A DNA stretch of 64,000 nucleotides. It comes from Fratercula arctica (Eukaryota; Chordata; Aves; Charadriiformes; Alcidae). The stretch spans positions 4,512,374 through 4,576,373 of the forward strand of contig CANTUZ010000014.1 in the NCBI GenBank assembly GCA_947846985.1, written 5' to 3'. The notes under the pieces were generated by a model. It saw nothing but the letters and a program-made list of their open reading frames with translations, ran no database searches and was not told the DNA's origin. The position numbers were made by a program, and so were the translations under genes. Of the stretch, positions 52,001 to 60,265 are shown piece by piece; positions within the stretch are counted from its first letter, which is position 1; the number at the start of each line of letters is the position of its first letter.

Positions 52001-55000
52001 CCCACACCCCATGGTGTCCCCATGGCACCTCCTGTCCCCGCATGTCCCCATGTCCCACCTCCTCATGGTGTCCCCATGTCCCACACCTCCATGGTGTCCC
52101 CATGTGTCCCCATGTCCCACCTCCTCATGGTGTCCCCATGTCCCACATCCACACGGTGTCCCCATGTGTCCCCCTGTGTCCCCATGTCCCACACCCCCAC
52201 GGTGTCCCCATGTCCCCATGGCACCTCCTGTCCCCCTGTGTCCCCACGTCCCCTCGCGTGTCCCCGTGTGTCCCCACGTCCCCCCGCCTGTCCCCATGTC
52301 CCCGTACCGGTGGCCTCCCGCAGCTCCAGGCAGCCGCTCTCCAGCCAGCGGTAGCAGGGGAAGGTGGCCGTGGGGGTGTCCCCGTCGTTGTCCCCGTCGT
52401 CCCCGTCGTCCCCGTCGTTGTCCCCGTCGCCGTCCCCGTCCCTGTCCCCGTCACCATCCCCGTCCCCCAGGGGCCCGGTGACGGTGACGCAGGCGCAGAA
52501 CCAGCGGTCGGGGACAAGGGACACCAGCGGCTCCTTCCAGAGCCGCAGCAGCAGGAGGGTCCCCAGGGGCCGCGGCGAGGTCACCTCTGCCACCACCGTC
52601 TGCGCTGGCACCCGCCGTCACCCCCGTGCCCCCAGTGCCCCCAGTGCTCCCAGTGCCCCCAGTGCCCCCAGTGCTCCCAGTGCTCCCAGTGCTCCCAGTG
52701 CCCCCAGTGCTCCCAGTGACACCCAGTGCTCCCAGTGAAACCCAGTGCTCCCAGTGCTCCCAGTGCTCCCAGTGAAACCCAGTGCTCCCAGTGCTCCCAG
52801 TGCTCCCAGTGACACCCAGTGACACCCAGTGCTCCCAGTGAAACCCAGTGCTCCCAGTGCTCCCAGTGCTCCCAGTGACACCCAGTGACACCAGTGCCCC
52901 CAGTGCCCCCAGTGCCCCCAGTGCTCCCAGTGCTCCCAGTGAAACCCAGTGACACCCAGTGACACCCAGTGAAACCCAGTGCCCCCAGTGCCCCCAGTGC
53001 TCCCAGTGACACCCAGTGCTCCCAGTGAAACCCAGTGCTCCCAGTGCCCCCAGTGACACCCAGTGCTCCCAGTGCTCCCAGTGCTCCCAGTGTCCCCAGT
53101 GCTCCCAGTGAAACCCAGTGCTCCCAGTGCCCCCAGTGACACCCAGTGACACCCAGTGCTCCCAGTGCTCCCAGTGCCCCCAGTGCCCCCAGTGCTCCCA
53201 GTGAGACCCAGTGCCCCCAGTGAGACCCCAGTGCTCCCAGTGTCCCCAGTGCTCCCAGTGAAACCCAGTGCACCCAGTGACACCCAGTGAAACCCAGTGC
53301 CCCCAGTGCCTCCAGTGCTCCCAGTGAAACCCAGTGCTCCCAGTGCCTCCCAATGACACCCAGTGCTCCCAGTACCCCCAGTGCTCCCAGTGCTCCTTGT
53401 GCTCCCAGTGACACCCAGTGCTCCCAGTGCTCCCAGTGAAACCCACTGCTCCCAGTGCTCCCAGTAACACCCAGTGAAACCCAGTGCTCCCAGTGACACC
53501 CAGTGCCCCCAGTGCTCCCAGTGAGACCCCAGTGCTCCCAGTGCCCCCAGTGCTCCCAGTGACACCCAGTGGCACCCAGTGCCCCCAGTGCTCCCAGTGC
53601 CCCCAGTGACACCCAGTGCCCCCAGTGCTCCCAGTGACACCCAGTGCTCCCAGTGCTCCCAATGACACCCAGTGAGACCCAGTGCTCCCAGTGAGACCCA
53701 GTGCCTCCCAGTGACACCCAGTGCTCCCAATGACACCCAGTGACACCCAGTGCTCCCCGTGCCTCCCAGTGAGACCCAGTGCTCCCAGTGAGACCCAGTG
53801 CCTCCCAGTGCTCCCAGTGCCTCCCAATGACACCCAGTGCTCCCAGTGCCCCCAGTGACACCCAGTGCTCCCAGTGCTCCCAGTGACACCCAGTGCTCCC
53901 AGTGCTCCCAGTGCCCCCCAGTGACCCCCAGTGCTCCCAATGACACCCAGTGACACCCAGTGCTCCCAGTGCCTCCTGGTGCTCCCAGTGACACCCAGTG
54001 CTCCCCGTGCCTCCCAGTGAGACCCAGTGCTCCCAGTGAGACCCAGTGCCTCCCAGTGCTCCCAGTGCCTCCCAATGCCCCCCCATCCTTCCCAGTGCAC
54101 CCAAGTCCCTTCCCAGTGCCCTCCCAGTGCCACCCAGTCAGTTCCAGTCCTTCCCAGTCCCTTCACAATCCCTCACAGTGCCACCCAGTCCTTTCCTAGT
54201 CCCTCCCAGTGCTCCCAGTGACAGCCAGTGCTCCCAGTGCCCCCAGTGCTCCCAGTGTTCCCAGTGATACCCAGTGCCCCCCAGTCCCCTCCCAGTGCCT
54301 CTCAGTCCCTTCCTAGTCCCCCTCCAGTCCCTCCCAGTCCCTTCCCAATCCCTTCCCAGTCCCTCCCAGTGCCCCCCAGTGCTCCCAGTCCCCCTCCAAT
54401 CACCTCCCAGTCACTCCCAGTGCTCCCAGTCCCTTCTGAGTCCCCCTCCAGTCCCTCCCAGTGCCCCCCAGTCCCTTTCCAGTCCCCTCCCAGCATCCCC
54501 CAGTGCTCCCAGTCCCCTTCCAATCCCTTCCCAGTGCCCCCCAGTCCCCTCCCAGTGCCTCCCAGTCCCTTCCCAGTCCCTCCTAGTGCCCCCCAATGCT
54601 CCCAGCCCCTCCAATCCTTTCCCAGTGCCTCCCAGTGCCCCCACTGCTCCCCATCCCCTTCCAATCGCCTCCCAGTCACTCCCAGTCCCTTCTGAGTCCC
54701 CCTCAGTCCCTCCCAGTGCCCCCACTGCTCCCAGTCCCCCTCTAATCCCCTCCCAGTGCCCCCCAGTCCTTTTCCAGTCCCCCTCCAGCCCCTCCCATTC
54801 CCCCAATCCCTTCCCAGTCCCTCCCAGTGCCCCCCAGTCCCTTCTCAGTCCCTCCCAGTGACCCCCCAGTCCCCCCCCAGTCCCTCCCAGTGTCCCCCAG
54901 TCCCCCCCAGTCCCTTCTCAGTCCCTCCCAGTGACCCCCCAGTCCCCCCCCAGTCCCCTCCCAGTGCTCCCCAGTGCTCCCAGTGCCCCCCAGTCCCCTC

Positions 55001-56984
55001 CCAGTGCCCCCCAGTCCCTCCCAGTGCCTCCCAGTCTCTTCCCAGTCCCTCCCAGTGCTCCCCAGTGTCCCCCAGTCCCCCCCCAGTCCCCCCCAGTCCC
55101 TTCTCAGTCCCTCCCAGTGGCCCCCCAGTCCAGTCCCCCCCAGTCTCCTCCCAGTGCCCCCCAGTCCTTTCCCAGTCCCCCTCCAGCCCCTCCCATTCCC
55201 CCAATCCCTTCCCAGTCCCCTCCCAGCGCTCCCCGGTGCTCCCAGTATCCCCCAGTCCCCTCCCAGTGCCCCCAGTCCCTTCCCAGTGCCCCCCAATCCC
55301 CTCCCAGTGCCTCCCAGTCCCTTCCTAGTCCCCCTCCAGTCCCTCCCAGTGCCCCCCAGTCCCTTCCCAGTGACCCCCACAGTCCCCTCCCAGTGCTCCC
55401 CAGTGCTCCCAGTGGCCCCCAGTCCCCTCCCAGTGCCCCCCAGTCCCTTCCCAGTGCCCCCCAATCCCCTCCCAGTGCCTCCCAGTCCCTTCCTAGTCCC
55501 CCTCCAGTCCCTCCCAGTGCCCCCCAGTCCCTTCCCAGTCCCTCCCAGTGACCCCCCAGTCCCCTTCCAGTCCCCCCCAGTGCCCCCCAGTCCCTTCCCA
55601 GTCCCTCCCAGTGACCCCCACAGTCCCCTCCCAGTGCTCCCCAGTGCCCCCCAGTCCCCTCCCAGTGCCCCCCAGTCCCTCCCAGTGCCTCCCAGTCTCT
55701 TCCCAGTCCCTCCCAGTGCTCCCCAGTGTCCCCCAGTCCCCCCCAGTGCCCCCCAGTCCCTTCTCAGTCCCTCCCAGTGGCCCCCCAGTCCAGTCCCCCC
55801 CCAGTCCTTTCCCAGTGCCCCCCAGTCCCTTCCCAGTGCCCCCACTGCTCCCAGTCCCCCTCTAATCCCCTCCCAGTGCCCCCCAGTCCTTTTCCAGTCC
55901 CCCTCCAGCCCCTCCCATTCCCCCAATCCCTTCCCAGTCCCTCCCAGTGCCCCCCAGTCCCTTCTCAGTCCCTCCCAGTGACCCCCCAGTCCCCCCCCAG
56001 TCCCTCCCAGTGTCCCCCAGTCCCCCCCAGTCCCTTCTCAGTCCCTCCCAGTGACCCCCCAGTCCCCCCCCAGTCCCCTCCCAGTGCTCCCCAGTGCTCC
56101 CAGTGCCCCCCAGTCCCCTCCCAGTGCCCCCCAGTCCCTCCCAGTGCCTCCCAGTCTCTTCCCAGTCCCCTCCCAGTGCTCCCCAGTGTCCCCCAGTCCC
56201 CCCCAGTGCCCCCAGTCCCTTCTCAGTCCCTCCCAGTGGCCCCCCAGTCCAGTCCCCCCCAGTCCCCTCCCAGTGCCCCCCAATCCCCTCCCAGTGCCTC
56301 CCAGTCCCTTCCTAGTCCCCCTCCAGTCCCTCCCAGTGCCCCCCAGTCCCTTCCCAGTCCCTCCCAGTGACCCCCACAGTCCCCCCCCAGTGCTCCCCAG
56401 TGCTCCCAGTGGCCCCCAGTCCCCTCCCAGTGCCCCCCAGTCCCTCCCAGTGCCTCCCAGTCTCTTCCCAGTCCCTCCCAGTGCTCCCCAGTGTCCCCCA
56501 GTCCCCCCCAGTCCCTTCTCAGTCCCTCCCAGTGGCCCCCCAGTCCAGTCCCCCCCAGTCCCCTCCCAGTGCCCCCCAGTCCCTTCCCAGTGCCCCCCAA
56601 TCCCCTCCCAGTGCCTCCCAGTCCCTTCCTAGTCCCCCTCCAGTCCCTCCCAGTGCCCCCCAGTCCCTTCCCAGTCCCTCCCAGTGACCCCCCCAGTCCC
56701 CTTCCAGTCCCCCCCAGTGCCCCCCAGTCCCTTCCCAGTCCCTCCCTGTGACCCCCACAGTCCCCTCCCAGTGCTCCCAGTGCCCCCCAGTGCCCCCAGC
56801 GCACTCACGGAGCCGGGGCGCAGGCGGTGGCGGGGCCAGCGGAGGTGACAGGGGGGGCTCTGTCCCCGCGTCCCCACCAGCCGCAGGGTGACGGTCGCCA
56901 GCGTCCCCCCCCCCCACGCGCCCCCCGTCGTCACCCGCAGCCGGTACCGCCCCCCCCCGGGCCCGGGGGCGACATCGGGGACAT
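37048..56984 (-). CDS. ALOXE3: Epidermal-type lipoxygenase (ALOXE3/ALOX12B class), complete in 14 exons
   Basis: Non-heme iron lipoxygenase. ALOXE3 isomerises fatty-acid hydroperoxides to epoxyalcohols downstream of ALOX12B. Exons (minus): 56809-about 56984, 52308-52599, 51657-51741, 48911-49195, 46635-46735, 45506-45678, 43086-43229, 42060-42260, 41360-41446, 40826-40995, 40182-40303, 38570-38670, 37872-38042, 37048-37227. Phases chain; sizes 87, 170, 122, 101 and 171 are the conserved lipoxygenase pattern. PLAT part: [17 protein letters not shown]. Catalytic part: [46 protein letters not shown] (two iron His), [13 protein letters not shown] (Ala at the stereocontrol site, as in ALOXE3 rather than the Gly of ALOX12B), [26 protein letters not shown] (His and Asn ligands), and C-terminal SVAI (iron-binding Ile). 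About 750 aa, longer than usual because of inserts in exons 2 and 4. The start is uncertain because the ATG at 56975 or 56984 is one base out of frame across a 9-base C run. ALOXE3 versus ALOX12B orthology is not settled. Confidence 0.9.
37240..37862. repeat. Lipoxygenase intron 13 array GGGGGTCCCACCTGGACA
   Basis: Units of 30-60 bases contain GGGTCCC(A/C)(C/T)(C/T)(T/G)GGACA and ACCACTTGGGGGTCA in repeated order. Confidence 0.85.
38158..38569. repeat. Lipoxygenase intron 12 array of about 120-bp units starting at the splice donor
   Basis: On the coding strand the unit begins GTGGCACCTGGGGGGACA at the very first intron base (38569) and ends CTCTGAGGTGGCCATGGAGC, then CACCTTG. It recurs about 3.5 times, so each unit carries a copy of the donor GTGGCA(C/T)C. 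Copies get more diverged with distance from the exon. Confidence 0.85.
38790..40175. repeat. Lipoxygenase intron 11 arrays, CCATGACCATGGACACGCCC and a roughly 110-bp unit
   Basis: The right part (about 39400-40160) repeats a unit with GTGGCCATTACTGTAG, GTGACCACAACCATGGCCA and CACCATCACCACGCA. The left part repeats TGTCTTGACCATGACCATGG. The arrays fill almost the whole intron. Confidence 0.88.
40355..40795. repeat. Lipoxygenase intron 10 array CCCCATCCC(C/T)(A/G)TGTCC
   Basis: Units of 12-18 bases combine TCCCCATCCCCATGTCCCC and TGTTGTCCCC. Confidence 0.85.
41065..41355. repeat. Lipoxygenase intron 9 array of about 29-bp units
   Basis: About nine units of GGTGCCACCAGAGGGGAC followed by C(T/A)(G/C)(G/A)G(G/T)GTCCA. 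The array starts about ten bases after the donor at 41359. Confidence 0.92.
41465..41800. repeat. Lipoxygenase intron 8 array GGGGACATGGGACTCTGG
   Basis: Units of 12-30 bases contain GGGGACATGGGAC. The rest of this intron up to 42059 is G-rich with GTGGGGC blocks. Confidence 0.85.
42340..43080. repeat. Lipoxygenase intron 7 array GGGGACATGGGACATGGGG / ACACCATGGGGAC
   Basis: About 740 bases of 12-18 base units share the GGGGACATGG core with the arrays at 46.7-48.9 kb and, in complement, 6.3-8.8 kb. Confidence 0.9.
43235..44430. repeat. Lipoxygenase intron 6, 12-bp minisatellite
   Basis: About 95 copies of a 12-base unit, (G/A)C(G/A)TCACCC(G/A)CT or with TG. Because 12 is divisible by three and the unit has no stop in several frames, 300-700 codon open frames arise on both strands. 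None is a gene. The array abuts the acceptor of exon 7 at 43230. Confidence 0.95.
44770..45500. repeat. Lipoxygenase intron 6, roughly 200-bp higher-order repeat
   Basis: A block with CACTGTCCCCATGTTCTC, CCATGGTGTCCCC and CCTCTGTGTCCCATGTCCTC recurs at about 44810, 44988, 45188 and 45405, with the same internal order. Confidence 0.88.
45715..46615. repeat. Lipoxygenase intron 5 array CCCCAAACCCCCCTGTCC
   Basis: Units of 15-22 bases. A segment with CCCCCCAAAGCCCTGTGTCC is duplicated about 209 bases apart (near 45850 and 46060). Confidence 0.88.
46740..48897. repeat. Lipoxygenase intron 4 array GGGGACATGGGGACACCA with a roughly 1.05-kb duplication
   Basis: Units of about 18 bases, GGGGACA(C/T)GGGGAC(A/G)TGG and GGGGACACCA. 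Rare variants recur in order: GACAAGGGGACATGGAGACA near 46983 and 48031, and GGGAACATGGGGACACTACA near 47061 and 48128. This shows a segmental duplication of about 1.05-1.07 kb. Confidence 0.92.
48911..49195 (-). CDS. ALOXE3: Lipoxygenase exon 4 with a Ser/Pro-rich insert
   Basis: The exon starts [17 protein letters not shown] and ends [19 protein letters not shown], both lipoxygenase-like. Between them about 50 codons are Pro, Ser and Ala only, from tandem TCACCG/TCACCA (GGTGAC on the plus strand, about 48984-49130). The whole exon is open and in phase with exons 3 and 5. ALOX12B and ALOXE3 are known to carry an extra surface segment (Pro-rich in 12R-LOX) at this position, which the other lipoxygenases lack. 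An alternative is an unrecognised intron ending at CCCCCCCCCAG near 48977, but no good matching donor is seen. Confidence 0.65.
49205..51650. repeat. Lipoxygenase intron 3 array CCCAGTGACATCCCAGTGCT with a 570-bp higher-order repeat
   Basis: Ten-base-phase units CCCAGTGCTC, CCCAGTGACAT and CCCAGTCACCCACCAGT. Stretches 49555-49892 and 50125-50462 have the same translated content on the minus strand at an offset of exactly 570. After about 51100 the array shifts to CCCAGTCCCCTC units. Confidence 0.93.
51745..52300. repeat. Lipoxygenase intron 2 low-order repeats
   Basis: GGGGACACGGGG units (51745-51840) and CATGGTGTCCCCATGTCCCA units (51950-52300), with a short unique stretch between. Confidence 0.8.
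52378..52464 (-). other. Coding hexamer expansion: 29-codon Asp-Gly-rich insert in the PLAT domain (exon 2)
   Basis: Within exon 2, between VTVTGPLG and [11 protein letters not shown], 87 bases of GACGGG/GACAAC-type units encode 29 residues, 16 of them Asp, mostly DGDGDG and DGDDGDN. The frame is kept on both sides and no credible intron fits. Mammalian relatives have only a few residues here. The PLAT domain is the membrane- and calcium-responsive part of lipoxygenases. Confidence 0.85.
52620..54200. repeat. Lipoxygenase intron 1 array CCCAGTGCTC / CCCAGTGACA
   Basis: Ten-base units CCCAGTGCTC, CCCAGTGCCC and CCCAGTGA(A/C)A run for nearly 1.6 kb, starting directly at the acceptor side of exon 2. 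Confidence 0.93.
54200..56795. repeat. Lipoxygenase intron 1 array CCCAGTCCCTCCCAGTGCCC with higher-order structure
   Basis: About 20-23 base units. Larger blocks containing CCCCTCCAGCCCCTCCCATT and CCCCCCAGTCCAGTCCCC recur several times, indicating repeated segmental duplication. Confidence 0.92.
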
Positions 56985-57174
56985 CGGGGGACCTGGGGGG
57001 CCCCTCGGGGACAGACGGGGCTTCTGGGGACGCCAGGGTCCCTCGGGGGGTGACGGGTCCCTCGGGGGGGTCCTTGGGGGTCCCTCGGGGGGCGACGGGT
57101 CCCTCGGGGTCCTTTTGGGGTCCTCGGGGTTCCCCTGGGGCGCTCCTGGGTCCCTCTGCCCCCCTCCCCCCGCA

Positions 57175-57495
57175 GTCCCAGTCCCTCCCAGTTCTTCCCA
57201 GTCCCGCCCCAGTCCCGCCCCAGTCCCTCTCAGTTCCTCCCCAGTCCCCCCCAGTCCCTCCCAGTTCCTCCCAGTCCCCCCCAGTTCCTCCCCAGTCCCC
57301 CCCAGTCCCTCCCAGTTCCTCCCAGTCCCCCCCAGTTCCTCCCCAGTTCCTCCCAGTCCCCCCCAGTCCCTCCCAGTTCCTCCCAGTCCCCTCCAGCTCC
57401 TCTCCAGTCCCTCCCAGTCCCCCCCAGTTCCTCCCCAGTTCCTCCCAGTCCCTCCCAGTCCCCCCCAGTTCCCTCTAGTCCCTCCCAGTGCCCCC
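57175..57495. repeat. Array CCCAGTTCCTCCCAGTCCC upstream of the lipoxygenase
   Basis: Units of 18-21 bases just upstream of exon 1. 56985-57170 between carries GGTCCCTCGGGGGG repetition. No clear promoter element is readable. Confidence 0.88.
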
Positions 57496-57529
57496 AAGTG
57501 CCCCCGGAATGGGGGGGGGCCCACCCAGT

Positions 57530-58545
57530 TACATCCCATTACACCCTGTTACACCACTGGGTCCAGTAAGACCAGTTCCACCCCGCTTGCATCAGCAACC
57601 CTCCACCCCCCCAGCCCAGTTACACCCCAGTTCCATCCCAGCTACACCACTGAGTCTGGCCTCACCCCCGTTCCGTCCCAGTTACACCCCAGTTTACACC
57701 ACTGAGTCTTGGCTCCCCATCCCAGTTACAGCCCAGTTTACAGCTTGACCCTTATCCCAGTTACACTACTGGTTTTGGCCCCTCATCCCAGTTACAGCCC
57801 AGTTTACACCATTGGGCCTAGCCCCCCCTCCAGTTTACACCACTGGGCTTGATCCCTCATCCCAGTTACACCACTGTGTTTGGCCCCCCATCCCAGTTAC
57901 AGCCCAGTTTACACCACTGTGTTTGGCCCCTCATCTCGGTTACACCACTGGGCCTGGCCCCTATTCCAATTACACCACTGTGTTTGGCCCCCCATCCCAG
58001 TTACACCATTGGCCTTGGCCCCTCGTCCCACTTTGGACCACCAGGCTTAGTCCCCATCCCAGTTACAGCAATGGGTTTGGTCCCCCGTCCCGGTTACACC
58101 CCAGTTTACACCACTGGGCTTGACGCCCATCCCAGTTATGCCACTTGCACCCAGTTCACCCCAGTTGCGCCACTGGGTTTGGGCGTACACCCCAGTTCCA
58201 TCCCAGTTTACACCACTGAGTCTTGGCCCGGCAGCCTTTTACACCGCTGATCCAGGACTGGGCCCAGTATGACCAGTTACACCCCAATATAGACCCTACC
58301 ATAAGTTTGGAGCAGTGGGTTTGGCCCCCCCATCCCAGTTACAGCCCAGTTTACGCCACTGAGCTTGTCCCCCCATCCCAGTAACCCTCCAGTTTACATC
58401 ACTGGGCTTGATCCTCATCCCAGTTACACCCCAGTTTACTCCACTGGGCTTGACCCCTACTCCAGTTACACCACTGGGCTTGGCCCCCCACCCCAGTTAC
58501 ACCCCAGTTTACACCACTGTGCCTGTCCCAGTATGACCAGTACGA
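57530..58545. repeat. Array CCCAGTTACACCACTGGG(T/C)TTGG
   Basis: Diverged 30-40 base units combine CCCCATCCCAGTTACA, CCCCAGTTTACACCACTG and GGGCTTGGCCCC. The array is intergenic between the two lipoxygenase genes. Confidence 0.88.
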
Positions 58546-58572
58546 CCAGTCTCCCCCCACTGGGGGCAGCAC

Positions 58573-58578
58573 TTTATT
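58573..58578 (-). terminator. AATAAA polyadenylation signal, probably of the right-hand lipoxygenase
   Basis: Canonical AATAAA in GTGTCAATAAAGTGCTG on the minus strand, 1.7 kb past the stop at 60266 but about 560 bases past the last-exon relic at 59137. The long spacing is explained by the arrays inserted between. Confidence 0.5.
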
Positions 58579-58714
58579 GACACCAGTAACAGCTCCCAGT
58601 ACAGACCAGTTTGGACCATTGAAGTCCCCAGTCCCCAGCAATGGGTTTGGCCTCCTCATCCCAGTTACACCCCAGTTTACACCACTGGGTTTGGCCCCCC
58701 ATCCGGGTTATGGG

Positions 58715-59125
58715 GGGTTATGGGGGGTGTGTGGGGCAGTTATTGGGGGTCTAAGGGGCAGCTATGGGGCAGTTATGGGGCGGTTATGGTGTTGCTATGG
58801 GGCAGCTATGGGGCAGTTATGGGATGGTTACGGGGCAGCTATGGGGCAGCTATGGGGCGGTTATGGGGCAGTTATGGGGCAGCTATGGGGCAGTTATGGA
58901 GCAGCTATGGGGCGGTTATGGGGCGGTTATGGGGCAGCTATGGGGCAGCTATGGGGCAGTTATGGAGCAGCTATGGGGCGGTTATGGGGCGGTTATGGGG
59001 CAGCTATGGGGCGGTTATGGGGCAGCTATGGGGCAGTTATGGGGCGGTTACGGGGCGGCTATGGGGCGGTTATGGGGCAGCTATGGGGTGGTTATGGGGC
59101 GGCTATGGGGCGGTTATGGGGCAGC
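58715..59125. repeat. 11-bp array TATGGGGCAGC
   Basis: About 37 copies of (G/C)(T/C)TATGGGGC(A/G) between the polyadenylation signal and the last-exon relic. Confidence 0.93.
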
Positions 59126-59136
59126 TATGTGCCCCC

Positions 59137-59200
59137 CCCAGATGGTGACGCTGTTCTCGACTGGGGGGGGGGAGGGGGGGGGTGGGTCCAGGCCCCACAC
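59137..59200 (-). pseudogene. Relic copy of a lipoxygenase last-exon end
   Basis: On the minus strand GGCCTGGACCCACCCCCCC leads to GTCGAGAACAGCGTCACCAT, then CTGG. The real gene ends CTGGACCCCCCCGCCATCGA, then GAACAGCGTCGCCATCTGA. The stop TGA is TGG here and the frame before ENSV is broken. It lies 1.1 kb downstream of the real stop, separated by the 10-bp array. Confidence 0.7.
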
Positions 59201-59204
59201 TGGG

Positions 59205-60255
59205 TTGTAGGGCAGCTGTGGGGCAGCGTGGGGCAGCTGTGGGGCAGTGTGGGGCAGTGTGGGGCAGCGTGGGGCGGTGTGGGGCGGTGTGGGGCAGTGT
59301 GGGGCAGTGTGGGGCAGCTGTGGGGCGGTGTGGGGCAGTGTGGGGCGGCGTGGGGCAGCGTGGGGCAGCGTGGGGCAGTGTGGGGCAGCGTGGGGCAGTG
59401 TGGGGCAGTGTGGGGCAGCTGTGGGGCAGTGTGGGGCAGTGTGGGGCAGTGTGGGGCAGCTGTGGGGCAGTGTGGGGCGGTGTGGGGCGGTGTGGGGCAG
59501 TGTGGGGCAGTGTGGGGCGGTGTGGGGCAGTGTGGGGCAGTGTGGGGCGGTGTGGGGCAGTGTGGGGCAGTGTGGGGCAGTGTGGGGCAGTGTGGGGCAG
59601 TGTGGGGCAGTGTGGGGCAGCTGTGGGGCAGTGTGGGGCAGTGTGGGGCGGTGTGGGGCAGTGTGGGGCGGTGTGGGGCAGTGTGGGGCGGTGTGGGGCG
59701 GTGTGGGGCAGTGTGGGGCAGTGTGGGGCAGTGTGGGGCAGTGTGGGGCGGTGTGGGGCAGTGTGGGGCAGCGTGGGGCAGCGTGGGGCAGTGTGGGGCA
59801 GTGTGGGGCGGTGTGGGGCAGTGTGGGGCAGTGTGGGGCGGTGTGGGGCAGTGTGGGGCGTGTGGGGCGGTGTGGGGCAGTGTGGGGCAGCTGTGGGGCA
59901 GTGTGGGGCAGCGTGGGGCGGTGTGGGGCAGCGTGGGGCAGCGTGGGGCGGTGTGGGGCAGTGTGGGGCAGTGTGGGGCGGTGTGGGGCAGCTGTGGGGC
60001 GGTGTGGGGCAGCGTGGGGCGGTGTGGGGCAGCTGTGGGGCAGTGTGGGGCGGTGTGGGGCAGTGTGGGGCAGTGTGTGGGGCGGTGTGGGGCAGTGTGG
60101 GGCAGTGTGGGGCAGTGTGGGGCGGTGTGGGGCGGTGTGGGGGCGGTGTGGGGCAGTGTGGGGCAGTGTGGGGCAGGGTGTGGGGCAGTGTGGGGCAGCG
60201 TGGGGCAGGTGTGGGGCAGCTGTGGGGCAGCTGTGGGGCAGTGTGGGGCAGTGTG
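59205..60255. repeat. 10-bp array GTGTGGGGCA
   Basis: About 100 copies of GTGTGGGGC(A/G), with occasional GCGTGGGGCA and CTGTGGGGCA, between the real and relic last exons. It starts about ten bases beyond the stop codon. Confidence 0.95.
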
Positions 60256-60265
60256 GGGCGCCCCC

